From an uncultured Colwellia sp. (GTDB lineage Bacteria > Pseudomonadota > Gammaproteobacteria > Enterobacterales > Alteromonadaceae): a DNA stretch of 61,049 nucleotides. How positions within the stretch are numbered: the first letter of the stretch is position 1; every line of letters begins with the position of its first letter. Both the position numbers and the translations under genes were made by a program. The notes below the pieces were generated by a model. That model was not told where the DNA came from. It made no database searches and saw nothing but the letters and a program-made list of their open reading frames with translations. The DNA is taken from the NCBI GenBank assembly GCA_913057925.1, contig CAJXPG010000005.1:1-61049 (forward strand), read 5' to 3'. Positions 24,927 through 33,871 of the stretch are shown here, piece after piece.

Positions 24927-27236
24927 TTATTCACCAAAAATTTTTTCTAACCAGCTACGCTGATCAATTTTTTCTTGTAAGCACTTATCTGAGGTAACAA
25001 TGCCTGCTCTAACAGCAGGATATATTACAGTATTTGCGCATTCTTCTGTGACCGCATTACCTGTTTGCTGTTCAAATAAGGTAACAACAATTCCCTCTGG
25101 TTTTTCTGCAATTTTATTGACAACACCTTGCCTGTTCATAAAGTCTGCAAACAATGGTAATGCACCACTGCTGCCCGTAAGTCCCGTAGGTTTATTATTA
25201 TCTTTTCCTAACCATGTTGTTACTAAGTGCTTGTTATCGTAACCGATAAACCAACTGTCACGTAAAGCATTACTGGTACCCGTTTTACCTGCAACATTTT
25301 TATTATTTAATCGCCAACTTAATGATTTTGCCGTGCCCTCTTTGGTAACTTGCGCAAGCGCATAATCTAATAAATAGGCAGCGTTGGATGATAAACGCTG
25401 TTCATCATTCGACTCTTTTTGCCACAGCGTTTCATTGTTAGCTGACAATATACGGGTAATAGTATGCGTTTTTTGATAAGAGCCTTTTCTGGCGATAGCT
25501 AGGTATACTTGATTAATTTCCAATGGCGACATGTTAATAGCGCCAAGTAACACCGAAGGTCGCATTTGAAGCTTATGTTGATACCCAAGTGCTTTGATAG
25601 CATCAGCAACATTATCTAACCCCAAGCTCATTCCTAGATTAATCGTTGGAATATTCAAGGAGTATACTAATCCTTCAATCAGTGATACTTGTCCTCGATA
25701 TTTACCATCATAGTTTTTAGGCTGCCATTTTTTACCTGAGCCATTTTTTAAAGTAATCGCTTTATCGTCGAGAATAGTTGCCAAATTATATTGTTGATAA
25801 CGCTCTAACGCTGCAACATATATAGCGGGTTTCACCAATGAGCCTATATGGCGCTTAGCGTTGATAGCTCGATTAAAGCCGGCATAACCGCTTTCCCTAC
25901 CACCAACCAGCGCTCGAATTTCACCGCTAGCAATATCAGTGACTACCATAGCTGTTTCCAAGTTACTTTGTTGGTATTGTTGTTCTAGTATTGGTAATTG
26001 CTTTGCGACACTTTGCTCTAGAAGTTGCTGACTACGATGAGAAAAGCCAGTAAAAACCTTTATGCCTGATTTTTGCGTTAAACTTGATAAGTACTGGTTA
26101 AGTTCAGCGTTAACCAGTTGTAGATAAGCAGGGTATTGCTTTTTCGCTAATCGACGCTTTGATCTTACCGACAACTCAGATTCTGCCGCATACTCAAAAT
26201 CAACAAGCGATAACATATTTTGTTCAAACATAAGTCTGAGTACTAAATCTCGCCGCTCTTTTGCGCGCTCTGGGTGACGCCAAGGATCGTAATAGCTAGG
26301 ACCTTTAACTTGCGCAATGAGAAGTGCCATTTGTGCATGACTAATTTCACTAATACTTTTTCCAAAATAAAACTTAGCGGCTAAACCAAAACCGTAGACA
26401 CCATTACCAAAATTTTGTCCGAGATAAACTTCATTGATGTAAGCTTCAAGTAATTGATCTTTGCTATACCTGAACTCTAAAATTATCGCCATCAAGGCTT
26501 CTTTGACTTTTCGAGTTAGGGTACGTTCACGACTCAAAAACATATTTTTAGCCAACTGCTGGGTTAACGTGCTGCCGCCCTGTACCGTTCTACCTGCACG
26601 AATATTACTGAATAACGCTCTAATGATCCCCACAGGTGAAACACCATGATGGTGGTAAAAATCCCTGTCTTCAATTAACAGTAAAGTATCAATTAACACA
26701 TTGGGTAATTCTTCAAGAGAAACCAGTACCCGATCCTCTTTATTGTCAGGTACTAAACGCGCTAATAGTTGTGGCTCTAGGGTTAATTGGGCAACCGCTT
26801 GCTCATCAATAGACAGCGCAACAATAATGTCACTTACCACTTCAATACTGAGTTGTTGGGCTTGATTACTGCCATCAACAAAGTCAAACGGCCGCTGAAA
26901 TACCGATATACGCTGAGCGGATTGGGCAAACTGCCCTATTCGAGTAACAAAATTGACTTTCTGATAACCATTAATAATTAACGATTGTGCAATTTCATCA
27001 AGGTTGGCTTGTCCGCCTACTTGCAAGGTCTGCATTTGCCCATAAACTTGCACGGGCACATGCCAGCGTTGACCTTCAAACTTCTTTCTTACTTTTGCAT
27101 CAAGATAAATAGAAAAAATTGCCAAGACAAATACGCCGGCAATAAATACTTTGACTAGAAAGACACTAAGCCTTGTTAGTAATGACTTTTTAGCAGCTGT
27201 ACTGGGATTACTTTTGTTGTTTTTAGTTTTTGACAT
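24927..27236 (-). CDS. mrcB: Penicillin-binding protein 1B
   Basis: 769 residues, bifunctional peptidoglycan synthase. Order: cytoplasmic basic tail, membrane helix (about 28-45), UB2H regulatory domain (VPVQVYGQMQ region), GT51 transglycosylase with catalytic Glu in EDRDFYHHHG and GGSTLTQQLAKN, then transpeptidase with SLVK (SxxK), SLN (SxN) and KTGTS. The UB2H domain distinguishes it from PBP1A and is the docking site for LpoB in E. coli. Twenty bases downstream of hrpB, so the two are likely co-transcribed, a pairing also seen in enterobacteria. Confidence 0.95.
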   Translation of the reverse strand: MSKTKNNKSNPSTAAKKSLLTRLSVFLVKVFIAGVFVLAIFSIYLDAKVRKKFEGQRWHVPVQVYGQMQTLQVGGQANLDEIAQSLIINGYQKVNFVTRIGQFAQSAQRISVFQRPFDFVDGSNQAQQLSIEVVSDIIVALSIDEQAVAQLTLEPQLLARLVPDNKEDRVLVSLEELPNVLIDTLLLIEDRDFYHHHGVSPVGIIRALFSNIRAGRTVQGGSTLTQQLAKNMFLSRERTLTRKVKEALMAIILEFRYSKDQLLEAYINEVYLGQNFGNGVYGFGLAAKFYFGKSISEISHAQMALLIAQVKGPSYYDPWRHPERAKERRDLVLRLMFEQNMLSLVDFEYAAESELSVRSKRRLAKKQYPAYLQLVNAELNQYLSSLTQKSGIKVFTGFSHRSQQLLEQSVAKQLPILEQQYQQSNLETAMVVTDIASGEIRALVGGRESGYAGFNRAINAKRHIGSLVKPAIYVAALERYQQYNLATILDDKAITLKNGSGKKWQPKNYDGKYRGQVSLIEGLVYSLNIPTINLGMSLGLDNVADAIKALGYQHKLQMRPSVLLGAINMSPLEINQVYLAIARKGSYQKTHTITRILSANNETLWQKESNDEQRLSSNAAYLLDYALAQVTKEGTAKSLSWRLNNKNVAGKTGTSNALRDSWFIGYDNKHLVTTWLGKDNNKPTGLTGSSGALPLFADFMNRQGVVNKIAEKPEGIVVTLFEQQTGNAVTEECANTVIYPAVRAGIVTSDKCLQEKIDQRSWLEKIFGE

Positions 27237-27255
27237 GGTGAACTTTTTAATTAAA

Positions 27256-29787
27256 TTATTCTTTTATATGACGCTTGGTTTTATTTGTCGGTTTTGCATT
27301 AACCGGATCATCTGGCCAATAATGCTTAGGGTAACGACTTTTCATATCTTTTTGCACCGCTTGATAACTACCCGACCAAAATTTCACTAAGTCTTGTGTC
27401 ACTTGAATAGGCCGCTGTGCAGGAGAAAGTAGCTCTAATAATAACGGTATCGCCACTTTTTGTTCATTAACCCCTGCGACTACACCAACACTTGGTGTTT
27501 GTGTTAAGCCATAAAGTTCTTGCATAGGTAAAGAAACTTTTGGAGAGCCTTCAACATCATAACAAATAGGACAATGACGCCCAGTGGGCCCAATATAAAC
27601 TGTTGGCGCGGCCTGATTTAACACCTGCTGCTCTTGATAGCTGAGTAAAGAAAGTAGCATTTCACTTAAGTTCAGTTTTGCCAATTGCGCGGTCGATTTA
27701 ACATCACCAACAAAGGGCGAAAACCAAATGGATAATTGTTGCAACAAGCTAGCATCATCAATACTCGTTAAACCTAGCTCTGGAAAGTTACGATTAAGCC
27801 AATGCCAGCGAGCTTTTAACGCTAAATCTTTTTCTTGCCAAGGTAAAAAGCCTAAGCCTTTTTTAACGACTTGCTGACACCACATGCTACTTATTGTCTC
27901 ACTACTTGCAGCTTGTTTTAGTGGCTGATCCGCTAATACTATAGCACCAAGGCGCGTTTGTTTTCTTGATAGGATCTTACCACTTTTATCATCAAACATG
28001 GCGATATCTTGTGTTGCGATGCTTGCTGAAAAATTCAAAGTAAGTTCATTTAGACATAGAGGAGCGGCTAACCTCGCTTTTGATTGGCTGCCTCTCGCCA
28101 TGGTTTGTGCGAAAACAATAAACTCCTCACTTGCCAGAGCATCCTGTTCATCAATAGTCACTCCTTTGCCATTTGCACAAAGATAGTCACCATGTTTCCC
28201 TCTAGTTCTAGCTATACGTTCAGGGTATGCATAAGCGAGTAATAAGCCAACCTTGCTCAATTCAATAGCGGCTAGATTCAGCTTCAGTTGTATACATTGC
28301 GCCAGCTTATTTGCTTGCACTACAATTCTCGATAACAGGGCATTTTTAGTATTTCTCTGCTGAATAACAGTCGCTAACCTAGCAGTTAAATCACAATTGA
28401 ACTGCGCCTGATCCCCTTTAAATATGTCTCGCTCTTCAAGTAATGCCGCGATTAAGCATGCTAATAAACTTAAAGGCTCCCCTTGTTTTTTAGCCATTAA
28501 TATCATGTGAGCAAACCTTGGATGACAAGGCAATGTTGCCGCAATAACACCATGCGCTGTTAAGGCTTTTTTGCTATCAATAATGGCTAAGCTTTGTAAT
28601 TCTTGCCAAGACTGCTGCTCTTTAACCGGACTGGGGAGCTCAAGTAAAGGTAAGTCTGCAAGACAGGAAACTCCCCATCGGGCAGCCTCTATGAGCGTGG
28701 GCAGTAAATCCGCTTGTTGAATTTCATTGGTGCTGTGTTTTGGTCGGCGCTCAAAGTCGTCTTTTGCATATAATCGAATACAAAAGCCTGCTTTTAACCT
28801 TCCTGCTCGCCCTGCCCTTTGCACCGCCGACGCTTTAGCGATTTGCTTTTGTTCAAGCTTGTTCATCAAACTGGCGCTATCAAAAACTGCGCGTTTTTCT
28901 AAACCACAATCAACAACAAGCTCTATGCCTTCAATGGTTAAAGATGTTTCAGCAATATTGGTTGCCAAAACCACTTTCTTTTTACCATCAGTGCATGGAA
29001 GAATCGCCTGTTGCTGTTCCTTAAGTGATAACTCTCCATACAGGGGACAAATACTTACCCCTGATAGCTGAGCATCTATTAACTGTTCGGTTAAATAACG
29101 GATATCGGCAACACCTGGTAAGAAAACCAATATCGAACCTGAACTTTGCTGAGCTTTATCTTTAATCACCGCTAAAGCGTGTTCACGCCACAGTTGTGCT
29201 TTTGGGGGCGCGAGATAACTTACCTCAACCGGGTAACTTTTACCTTCACTGGTTAATTGATGCGCATCGGGTAATGCTTGACTTAAATGCTCAGTATTTA
29301 AGGTCGCGGACATTAACAAGATTTTTAACTCTGGTCGCAACTCTGTTTGTACTTCACGAGCAAGTGCAAAGGCTAGATCACCTTGTAAACTACGTTCATG
29401 AAACTCATCAAAAACGATAAGTCCAACGTCCGAGAGTTCTGCATCGTTTTGAATAATTTGCGTTAATATCCCCTCAGTTATAACTTCTAACCGTGTGTTT
29501 ACCGACACTTTATTATCATTTCTTAACCGGTAACCAATCGTTTCCCCAACCTTTTCACCGCGCTGCTTTGCTAGAAAAGTAGCAATATTTTTAACCGCCA
29601 AGCGCCTTGGTTGTAATAAATAAATCTTCTTATCGGTCAAACTTGACAGAGTCAGTAACCATAAAGGTAAGCAGGTTGACTTCCCTGCACCAGGAGGCGC
29701 AGAAAGAATAAGTGTATTTTGTTCATTTAAGGTTTGGCAAAATTGTCTTTTGATTGCTGAGATTGGCAAAACGCTTGAAGCTGGCAT
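27256..29787 (-). CDS. hrpB: ATP-dependent helicase HrpB
   Basis: 843 residues, DEAH-box helicase. Walker A is APPGAGKST near residue 38, Walker B DEFHER, motif III SAT, motif VI QRAGRAGR, followed by HA2 and the HrpB-specific C-terminal domain. Length matches the family. The physiological substrate of HrpB is poorly known. First gene of an apparent hrpB-mrcB pair. Confidence 0.95.
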   Translation of the reverse strand: MPASSVLPISAIKRQFCQTLNEQNTLILSAPPGAGKSTCLPLWLLTLSSLTDKKIYLLQPRRLAVKNIATFLAKQRGEKVGETIGYRLRNDNKVSVNTRLEVITEGILTQIIQNDAELSDVGLIVFDEFHERSLQGDLAFALAREVQTELRPELKILLMSATLNTEHLSQALPDAHQLTSEGKSYPVEVSYLAPPKAQLWREHALAVIKDKAQQSSGSILVFLPGVADIRYLTEQLIDAQLSGVSICPLYGELSLKEQQQAILPCTDGKKKVVLATNIAETSLTIEGIELVVDCGLEKRAVFDSASLMNKLEQKQIAKASAVQRAGRAGRLKAGFCIRLYAKDDFERRPKHSTNEIQQADLLPTLIEAARWGVSCLADLPLLELPSPVKEQQSWQELQSLAIIDSKKALTAHGVIAATLPCHPRFAHMILMAKKQGEPLSLLACLIAALLEERDIFKGDQAQFNCDLTARLATVIQQRNTKNALLSRIVVQANKLAQCIQLKLNLAAIELSKVGLLLAYAYPERIARTRGKHGDYLCANGKGVTIDEQDALASEEFIVFAQTMARGSQSKARLAAPLCLNELTLNFSASIATQDIAMFDDKSGKILSRKQTRLGAIVLADQPLKQAASSETISSMWCQQVVKKGLGFLPWQEKDLALKARWHWLNRNFPELGLTSIDDASLLQQLSIWFSPFVGDVKSTAQLAKLNLSEMLLSLLSYQEQQVLNQAAPTVYIGPTGRHCPICYDVEGSPKVSLPMQELYGLTQTPSVGVVAGVNEQKVAIPLLLELLSPAQRPIQVTQDLVKFWSGSYQAVQKDMKSRYPKHYWPDDPVNAKPTNKTKRHIKE

Positions 29788-29898
29788 AAAGAAATATATA
29801 ACGAATAAACTTGCTAAGCATCATAGCAATTATTGCTTGTTGGGGGTAACTCGATAAGCAAATGAATTAGTTAAAAAATTAAACATAACCTTGGCTGG

Positions 29899-29939
29899 AA
29901 GTAACACGATAGCGATATTGCTAAATATCGTTATTACTT
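29899..29939. other. Structured hairpin in the hrpB/downstream-gene intergenic region
   Basis: An inner perfect 7-bp stem (CGATATT with AATATCG, loop GCTA) is enclosed by an outer 6-bp stem (AAGTAA with TTACTT). It lies in a 287-base gap between divergent genes, about 110 bases from hrpB. It could be an operator or transcript element; no family recognised. Confidence 0.35.
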
Positions 29940-30074
29940 AAGGGAAATTTAACAATTAAATAATACTACTTACTTGCAAATATAATTTTATCTGCTTACT
30001 TGGCAAAGCCAAAAAATCCTGATACAAATTAAGGTTACCTCTAATTAAAATTGAACAAAAAGTTAGGAGCTAAC

Positions 30075-30518
30075 ATGCAAGATTCAGCACACGGACGTTA
30101 TGTTATTGAGCAACAAAATAATATTTTATTAGTGGACGCCCAAGGACCTTTTAATGAAGTTACGGCAGCAAAATACCACCAAGACATAAAGCAATTAACG
30201 GAAAAAATGAGTGGTGAGCCATGGGGATCATTAATTACCTTTAGGGGTAATAGTGTTTTCACCCCTGAAGCAGAGCAGCAGTTAAAAGAAACCACAGAAT
30301 ACCGCCAGAAAAAAGGCATGATCGCCATTGCTGTGGTGATTTTGAACAGTGCGTATGCGGATATGCAACAAATGCAGCTACAACGTATCTATCATGATTG
30401 CCAAATTGAATTTCATGTTTTTAGTGATAGTGATAGCGCTACCGATTGGCTTAATGGTTATATTGAGCAAACAAATTTGATAAAAAATAAGCAACACAAA
30501 AGCAGCCTAGTCAATTAA
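30075..30518 (+). CDS. Hypothetical protein, possible STAS/SpoIIAA-like fold
   Basis: 147 residues, no signal peptide. The pattern of alternating strands and helices (NILLVDAQGPFNEVTA, later GSLITFRGNSVFTPEA, IAIAVVILN, then C-terminal amphipathic helix ATDWLNGYIEQ) recalls single STAS/SpoIIAA-like proteins, but this is a weak structural guess. The start at 30075 is favoured by TTAGGAG six to nine bases upstream; an ATT/ATG-type extension eight codons earlier has none. It precedes sfsA by 66 bases. Confidence 0.65.
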   Translation: MQDSAHGRYVIEQQNNILLVDAQGPFNEVTAAKYHQDIKQLTEKMSGEPWGSLITFRGNSVFTPEAEQQLKETTEYRQKKGMIAIAVVILNSAYADMQQMQLQRIYHDCQIEFHVFSDSDSATDWLNGYIEQTNLIKNKQHKSSLVN

Positions 30519-30584
30519 CACTAAAACGGTTGTTAGAAAAACAAATTAAGCTATGATGAGCAAAACAGACTGTTAGCTTATTTT

Positions 30585-31298
30585 ATGATACTTCAATTAC
30601 AACCTGCCAAATTAATTAAGCGTTATAAGCGCTTCTTAGCCGACATTACTTTACCAAACGGAGACCAGACAACTATTCACTGTGCCAACACAGGTGCAAT
30701 GAAAGGCTGTGCTGAGCCAAATAATAACGTTTGGTATAGTATTTCTGATAATGCTAAACGCAAGTACCCATTTAGCTGGGAAATCAGCCAAACTCAAGAT
30801 AAGGATTTTATTTGCGTAAACACCTTACGCGCAAATCAATTAGTAGAAGAAGCAATTGAACAGGGCAATATCAAGGAAATTACCGGCTATTCCTCATTAG
30901 TAAGTGAAGTAAAATATGGTAGTGAAAATAGTCGAATAGACTTTCTTGCTACCTTCCCTGACGGTCCTAATGCCTATATTGAAGTAAAATCCGTGACCTT
31001 ACTCGAGTCAGGGCATGGGTATTTTCCTGATGCGGTGACAACGCGAGGGCAAAAACATTTACGCGAGTTAATGGAAATGGTGTCACAAGGACATAGGGCT
31101 ATTTTATTATTTGCGGTGTTACACAGTGGCATTAACGATATCAGCGTCGCTAGTCATATTGATCCAAGCTATGCAAAACTATTAAAACAAGCTGCTGATG
31201 CTGGGGTTGAGATCCTTGCTTATAAAGCTGAATTTTCAAGCAATGTTGATGTTATACATATAAATTTACATGATAAAATAGCTTTTATTGCACAATAA
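30585..31298 (+). CDS. sfsA: Sugar fermentation stimulation protein SfsA
   Basis: 237 residues, full length. Conserved stretches include [13 protein letters not shown], the nuclease-like IEVKSVTL, and [19 protein letters not shown]. SfsA was named from maltose metabolism effects in E. coli and has a nuclease-like fold; the true role is unsettled. It opens the conserved run sfsA-dksA-gluQ-pcnB-folK-panB-panC. Confidence 0.95.
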   Translation: MILQLQPAKLIKRYKRFLADITLPNGDQTTIHCANTGAMKGCAEPNNNVWYSISDNAKRKYPFSWEISQTQDKDFICVNTLRANQLVEEAIEQGNIKEITGYSSLVSEVKYGSENSRIDFLATFPDGPNAYIEVKSVTLLESGHGYFPDAVTTRGQKHLRELMEMVSQGHRAILLFAVLHSGINDISVASHIDPSYAKLLKQAADAGVEILAYKAEFSSNVDVIHINLHDKIAFIAQ

Positions 31299-31499
31299 TG
31301 ATTGACTAGGCCTAGTAAAACTTGCTAAAAAAGCTTGCTAAAAATTATTAAGAATTAGAAAAATAATCATCACTACAATTAACTAGTTGATAAATTAAGA
31401 TAAAATATTTATTTTAATTAATTTGTTGATTTTTATCATGAGCGACACAATATAGTCTTGGTTCATTGAGTCATATGTTAAATATTGGCACTTACAACA

Positions 31500-31544
31500 A
31501 AGGCGCTCTACCACAAAAAAAGTGGTATATTAGTAAATCGCCTT
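31500..31544 (+). promoter_or_regulatory. Structured 5' leader element before dksA
   Basis: A two-level stem: AAGGCG (31500-31505) pairs with CGCCTT (31539-31544), enclosing a hairpin TACCAC-A7-GTGGTA (31509-31527). It ends 27 bases before the dksA ATG. It could influence dksA expression; no known riboswitch family matches. Confidence 0.4.
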
Positions 31545-31571
31545 GGTCTATGTAGCATTGGGAGAATAAGC

Positions 31572-32018
31572 ATGCCAACAAATAAACACAAGCAATTAGG
31601 TATTCTTGCCTTAGCAGGCGTTGAGCCATATCAAGAAAAAGCTGGCGAAGAGTACATGGATGAGCCTCAACAAGAGCATTTTAAAAAGATTTTAGATGCT
31701 TGGCGCGTACAATTACGTGAAGAAGTTGATCGCACAGTAACACATATGCAAGACGAAGCTGCAAACTTCCCTGACCCTGTAGATAGAGCAGCACAGGAAG
31801 AAGAATTCAGTCTTGAACTACGTACACGAGATCGTGAGCGTAAGCTGATTAAAAAAATAGAAAAAACCTTACAACTTATCGAAGATGATGATTTTGGTTT
31901 CTGTAAATCTTGTGGTATCGAAATTGGTATCCGTCGTTTAGAAGCACGTCCTACTGCCGATCTTTGTATCGAATGTAAAACGTTAGCGGAAATCAAAGAA
32001 CGTCAAATGGCAGGCTAA
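31572..32018 (+). CDS. dksA: RNA polymerase-binding transcription factor DksA
   Basis: 148 residues. Coiled-coil body with the DxxDxA-type tip region ([15 protein letters not shown]) and a C-terminal four-Cys zinc finger (CKSCG, CIECK). Works with ppGpp to reset transcription in starvation. The start at 31572 has GGGAG seven bases upstream; the open frame extends 29 codons upstream but that segment is the structured leader. Located between sfsA and gluQ as in E. coli. Confidence 0.97.
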   Translation: MPTNKHKQLGILALAGVEPYQEKAGEEYMDEPQQEHFKKILDAWRVQLREEVDRTVTHMQDEAANFPDPVDRAAQEEEFSLELRTRDRERKLIKKIEKTLQLIEDDDFGFCKSCGIEIGIRRLEARPTADLCIECKTLAEIKERQMAG

Positions 32019-32046
32019 CTTTTACTATTCTTTAGTTTAAGTTCAC

Positions 32047-33021
32047 ATGCAAGATTTGCATCACTCGCAGAATAAGCGACCACTCGAGCCAGCTAAGCTC
32101 GCTAATTATCGTGGTCGCTTTGCTCCATCCCCTTCAGGTTTACTCCACTTTGGTTCTTTAATTGCCGCACTAGCTAGTTATTTAGATGCCAAAGCATTTA
32201 TCAATGATAATGGCGAACAAGGTCAATGGTTAGTTCGTATTGAAGATATTGATCCACCTCGAGAACAAGCAGGTGCCAGCCAAGCCATATTAAAAACACT
32301 CGAAGCTTTTGGCATGCATTGGGATGAGCAGGTGCTCTACCAAAGTAAGCAGTCAGAATATTATCAAGACATTTTATCGAGTTTGCATAAACAGCAACTG
32401 AGTTATTATTGCCAATGTACTCGCGCACAAATTAAGGCGATTGGCGGTATCTATCAAGGTCACTGTCGTAGCGAAAATTACCAAGCACAAGGCAGCGCTA
32501 TAAGACTTGTAAACCACTATGGTTTGCATCAATTTTATGATTTATTTCAAGGTAACGTAAGCTGCGATAAAGCGCTCGCTAATGAAGACTTTATCATTCA
32601 TCGAAAAGATGGCTTGTTTGCCTATCAACTTGCTGTCGTAGCAGACGATATTGCGCAAGATATTAATCATGTAGTCAGAGGCTGCGATTTGTTAGAGCCA
32701 ACGGCCAGACAGTTAACGCTTTATAAAACTTTATCAATAAATATGTTCAATTGTGCTACACCACAATACGGTCATATCCCTTTAGCTGTAGCAAGTAAGG
32801 GCTTTAAGCTAAGTAAACAAAACAAAGCAACGGCAATTGATAATAAAAAACCTCAGCCAACGTTAATAGCCGCACTCGAATTTTTAGGTCAAGCTCCCAA
32901 ACCTGAACTATCTTATGGAAGTATTGAAGAGATCATTCAATGGGCAATAGATAATTGGCAACGAGATAAAGTGCCAAACACCGTTGAGATAAATATAAAT
33001 CAAGTGAACATTCATCAATAA
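32047..33021 (+). CDS. gluQ: Glutamyl-Q tRNA(Asp) synthetase
   Basis: 324 residues, a truncated glutamyl-tRNA synthetase lacking the anticodon domain. It attaches glutamate to queuosine in tRNA-Asp. HIGH-like motif SGLLHFGSL at about residue 38, zinc-binding Cys pattern (YCQCTR, GHC), and KLSKQN as KMSK motif. 28 bases after dksA, matching the usual dksA-gluQ pair. Confidence 0.95.
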   Translation: MQDLHHSQNKRPLEPAKLANYRGRFAPSPSGLLHFGSLIAALASYLDAKAFINDNGEQGQWLVRIEDIDPPREQAGASQAILKTLEAFGMHWDEQVLYQSKQSEYYQDILSSLHKQQLSYYCQCTRAQIKAIGGIYQGHCRSENYQAQGSAIRLVNHYGLHQFYDLFQGNVSCDKALANEDFIIHRKDGLFAYQLAVVADDIAQDINHVVRGCDLLEPTARQLTLYKTLSINMFNCATPQYGHIPLAVASKGFKLSKQNKATAIDNKKPQPTLIAALEFLGQAPKPELSYGSIEEIIQWAIDNWQRDKVPNTVEININQVNIHQ

Positions 33022-33032
33022 AAGGAAGCATT

Positions 33033-33710
33033 ATGTCTACTATTGTAATTACGGGTGCAAACCGTGGAATTGGTCTTGCGATGGCACAAATATGCCAACA
33101 ACGAGGCGATACTGTTTATGCACTTTGCCGTAACAGTTCAGCAGCACTAGAAGCCTTAAACGTTAATGTGGTTGAGCAAGTCGATGTATCAACAGATTCA
33201 GGTATTGATAATGCCGTTGCTGCATTAAAAGGGGTAAATATTCATCTGCTGATTAATAATGCCGGTATTTTACGAGACGAGCAGCTTAACAACTTTAACC
33301 AAAGCACGATAGTTGAGCAGTTTAATGTCAACGCGCTTGCACCAATAGCGTTAAGTCATGCGTTATTAAACAATCTATCTTCGGGCAGTAAAGTTGCTTT
33401 TATTACTTCTCGCATGGGCTCTATCACCGATAACACTTCGGGTGGCCGATACGGCTACCGTATGTCAAAAGTAGCGCTAAATATTGCTGCGGTTTCACTG
33501 GCAAGAGACCTAGAAGCTGATAACGTTTGTGTTGGCATTTACCATCCGGGCTACGTGCAAACTGAAATGGTAAATAGTAATGGTGTGCTAGCGAATGGAG
33601 ATATTAGTGCCGAAGTTGCAGCACAACGATTAATTGCACTGATGGACAACTTAACTATCAAAGAATCGGGTGTATTTAAACATTCAAATGGTGAAACCTT
33701 ACCTTGGTAA
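33033..33710 (+). CDS. Short-chain dehydrogenase/reductase
   Basis: 225 residues. NAD(P) motif TGANRGIG at the N-terminus, NNAGI at about residue 77, and the catalytic YxxxK as YRMSK. Related to the carbonyl-reductase-like SDRs of marine bacteria; substrate unknown. AAGGA precedes the ATG. It starts 11 bases after gluQ, inside a gene run that in E. coli has no such gene, and is followed by a terminator, so it ends the upstream transcript. Confidence 0.9.
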   Translation: MSTIVITGANRGIGLAMAQICQQRGDTVYALCRNSSAALEALNVNVVEQVDVSTDSGIDNAVAALKGVNIHLLINNAGILRDEQLNNFNQSTIVEQFNVNALAPIALSHALLNNLSSGSKVAFITSRMGSITDNTSGGRYGYRMSKVALNIAAVSLARDLEADNVCVGIYHPGYVQTEMVNSNGVLANGDISAEVAAQRLIALMDNLTIKESGVFKHSNGETLPW

Positions 33711-33725
33711 GCACTGATCTTTACT

Positions 33726-33759
33726 AGAAGCGTGGTCAAATTATGCCACGCTTCTTTTT
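33726..33759 (+). terminator. Rho-independent terminator after the SDR gene
   Basis: Perfect 10-bp stem (AGAAGCGTGG with CCACGCTTCT, 10-base loop) and five T. It separates the dksA-side transcript from pcnB, which must have its own promoter. Confidence 0.92.
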
Positions 33760-33871
33760 AATGCTTTATTCGCTGATTTTTTATCCTATTTACCCTCTGT
33801 GTTATTCTCTTTTGCCCTCTACTGTTATATCATTGCGCCATTATTTTTGTCTGTATTAAAGGCCACTGCCC

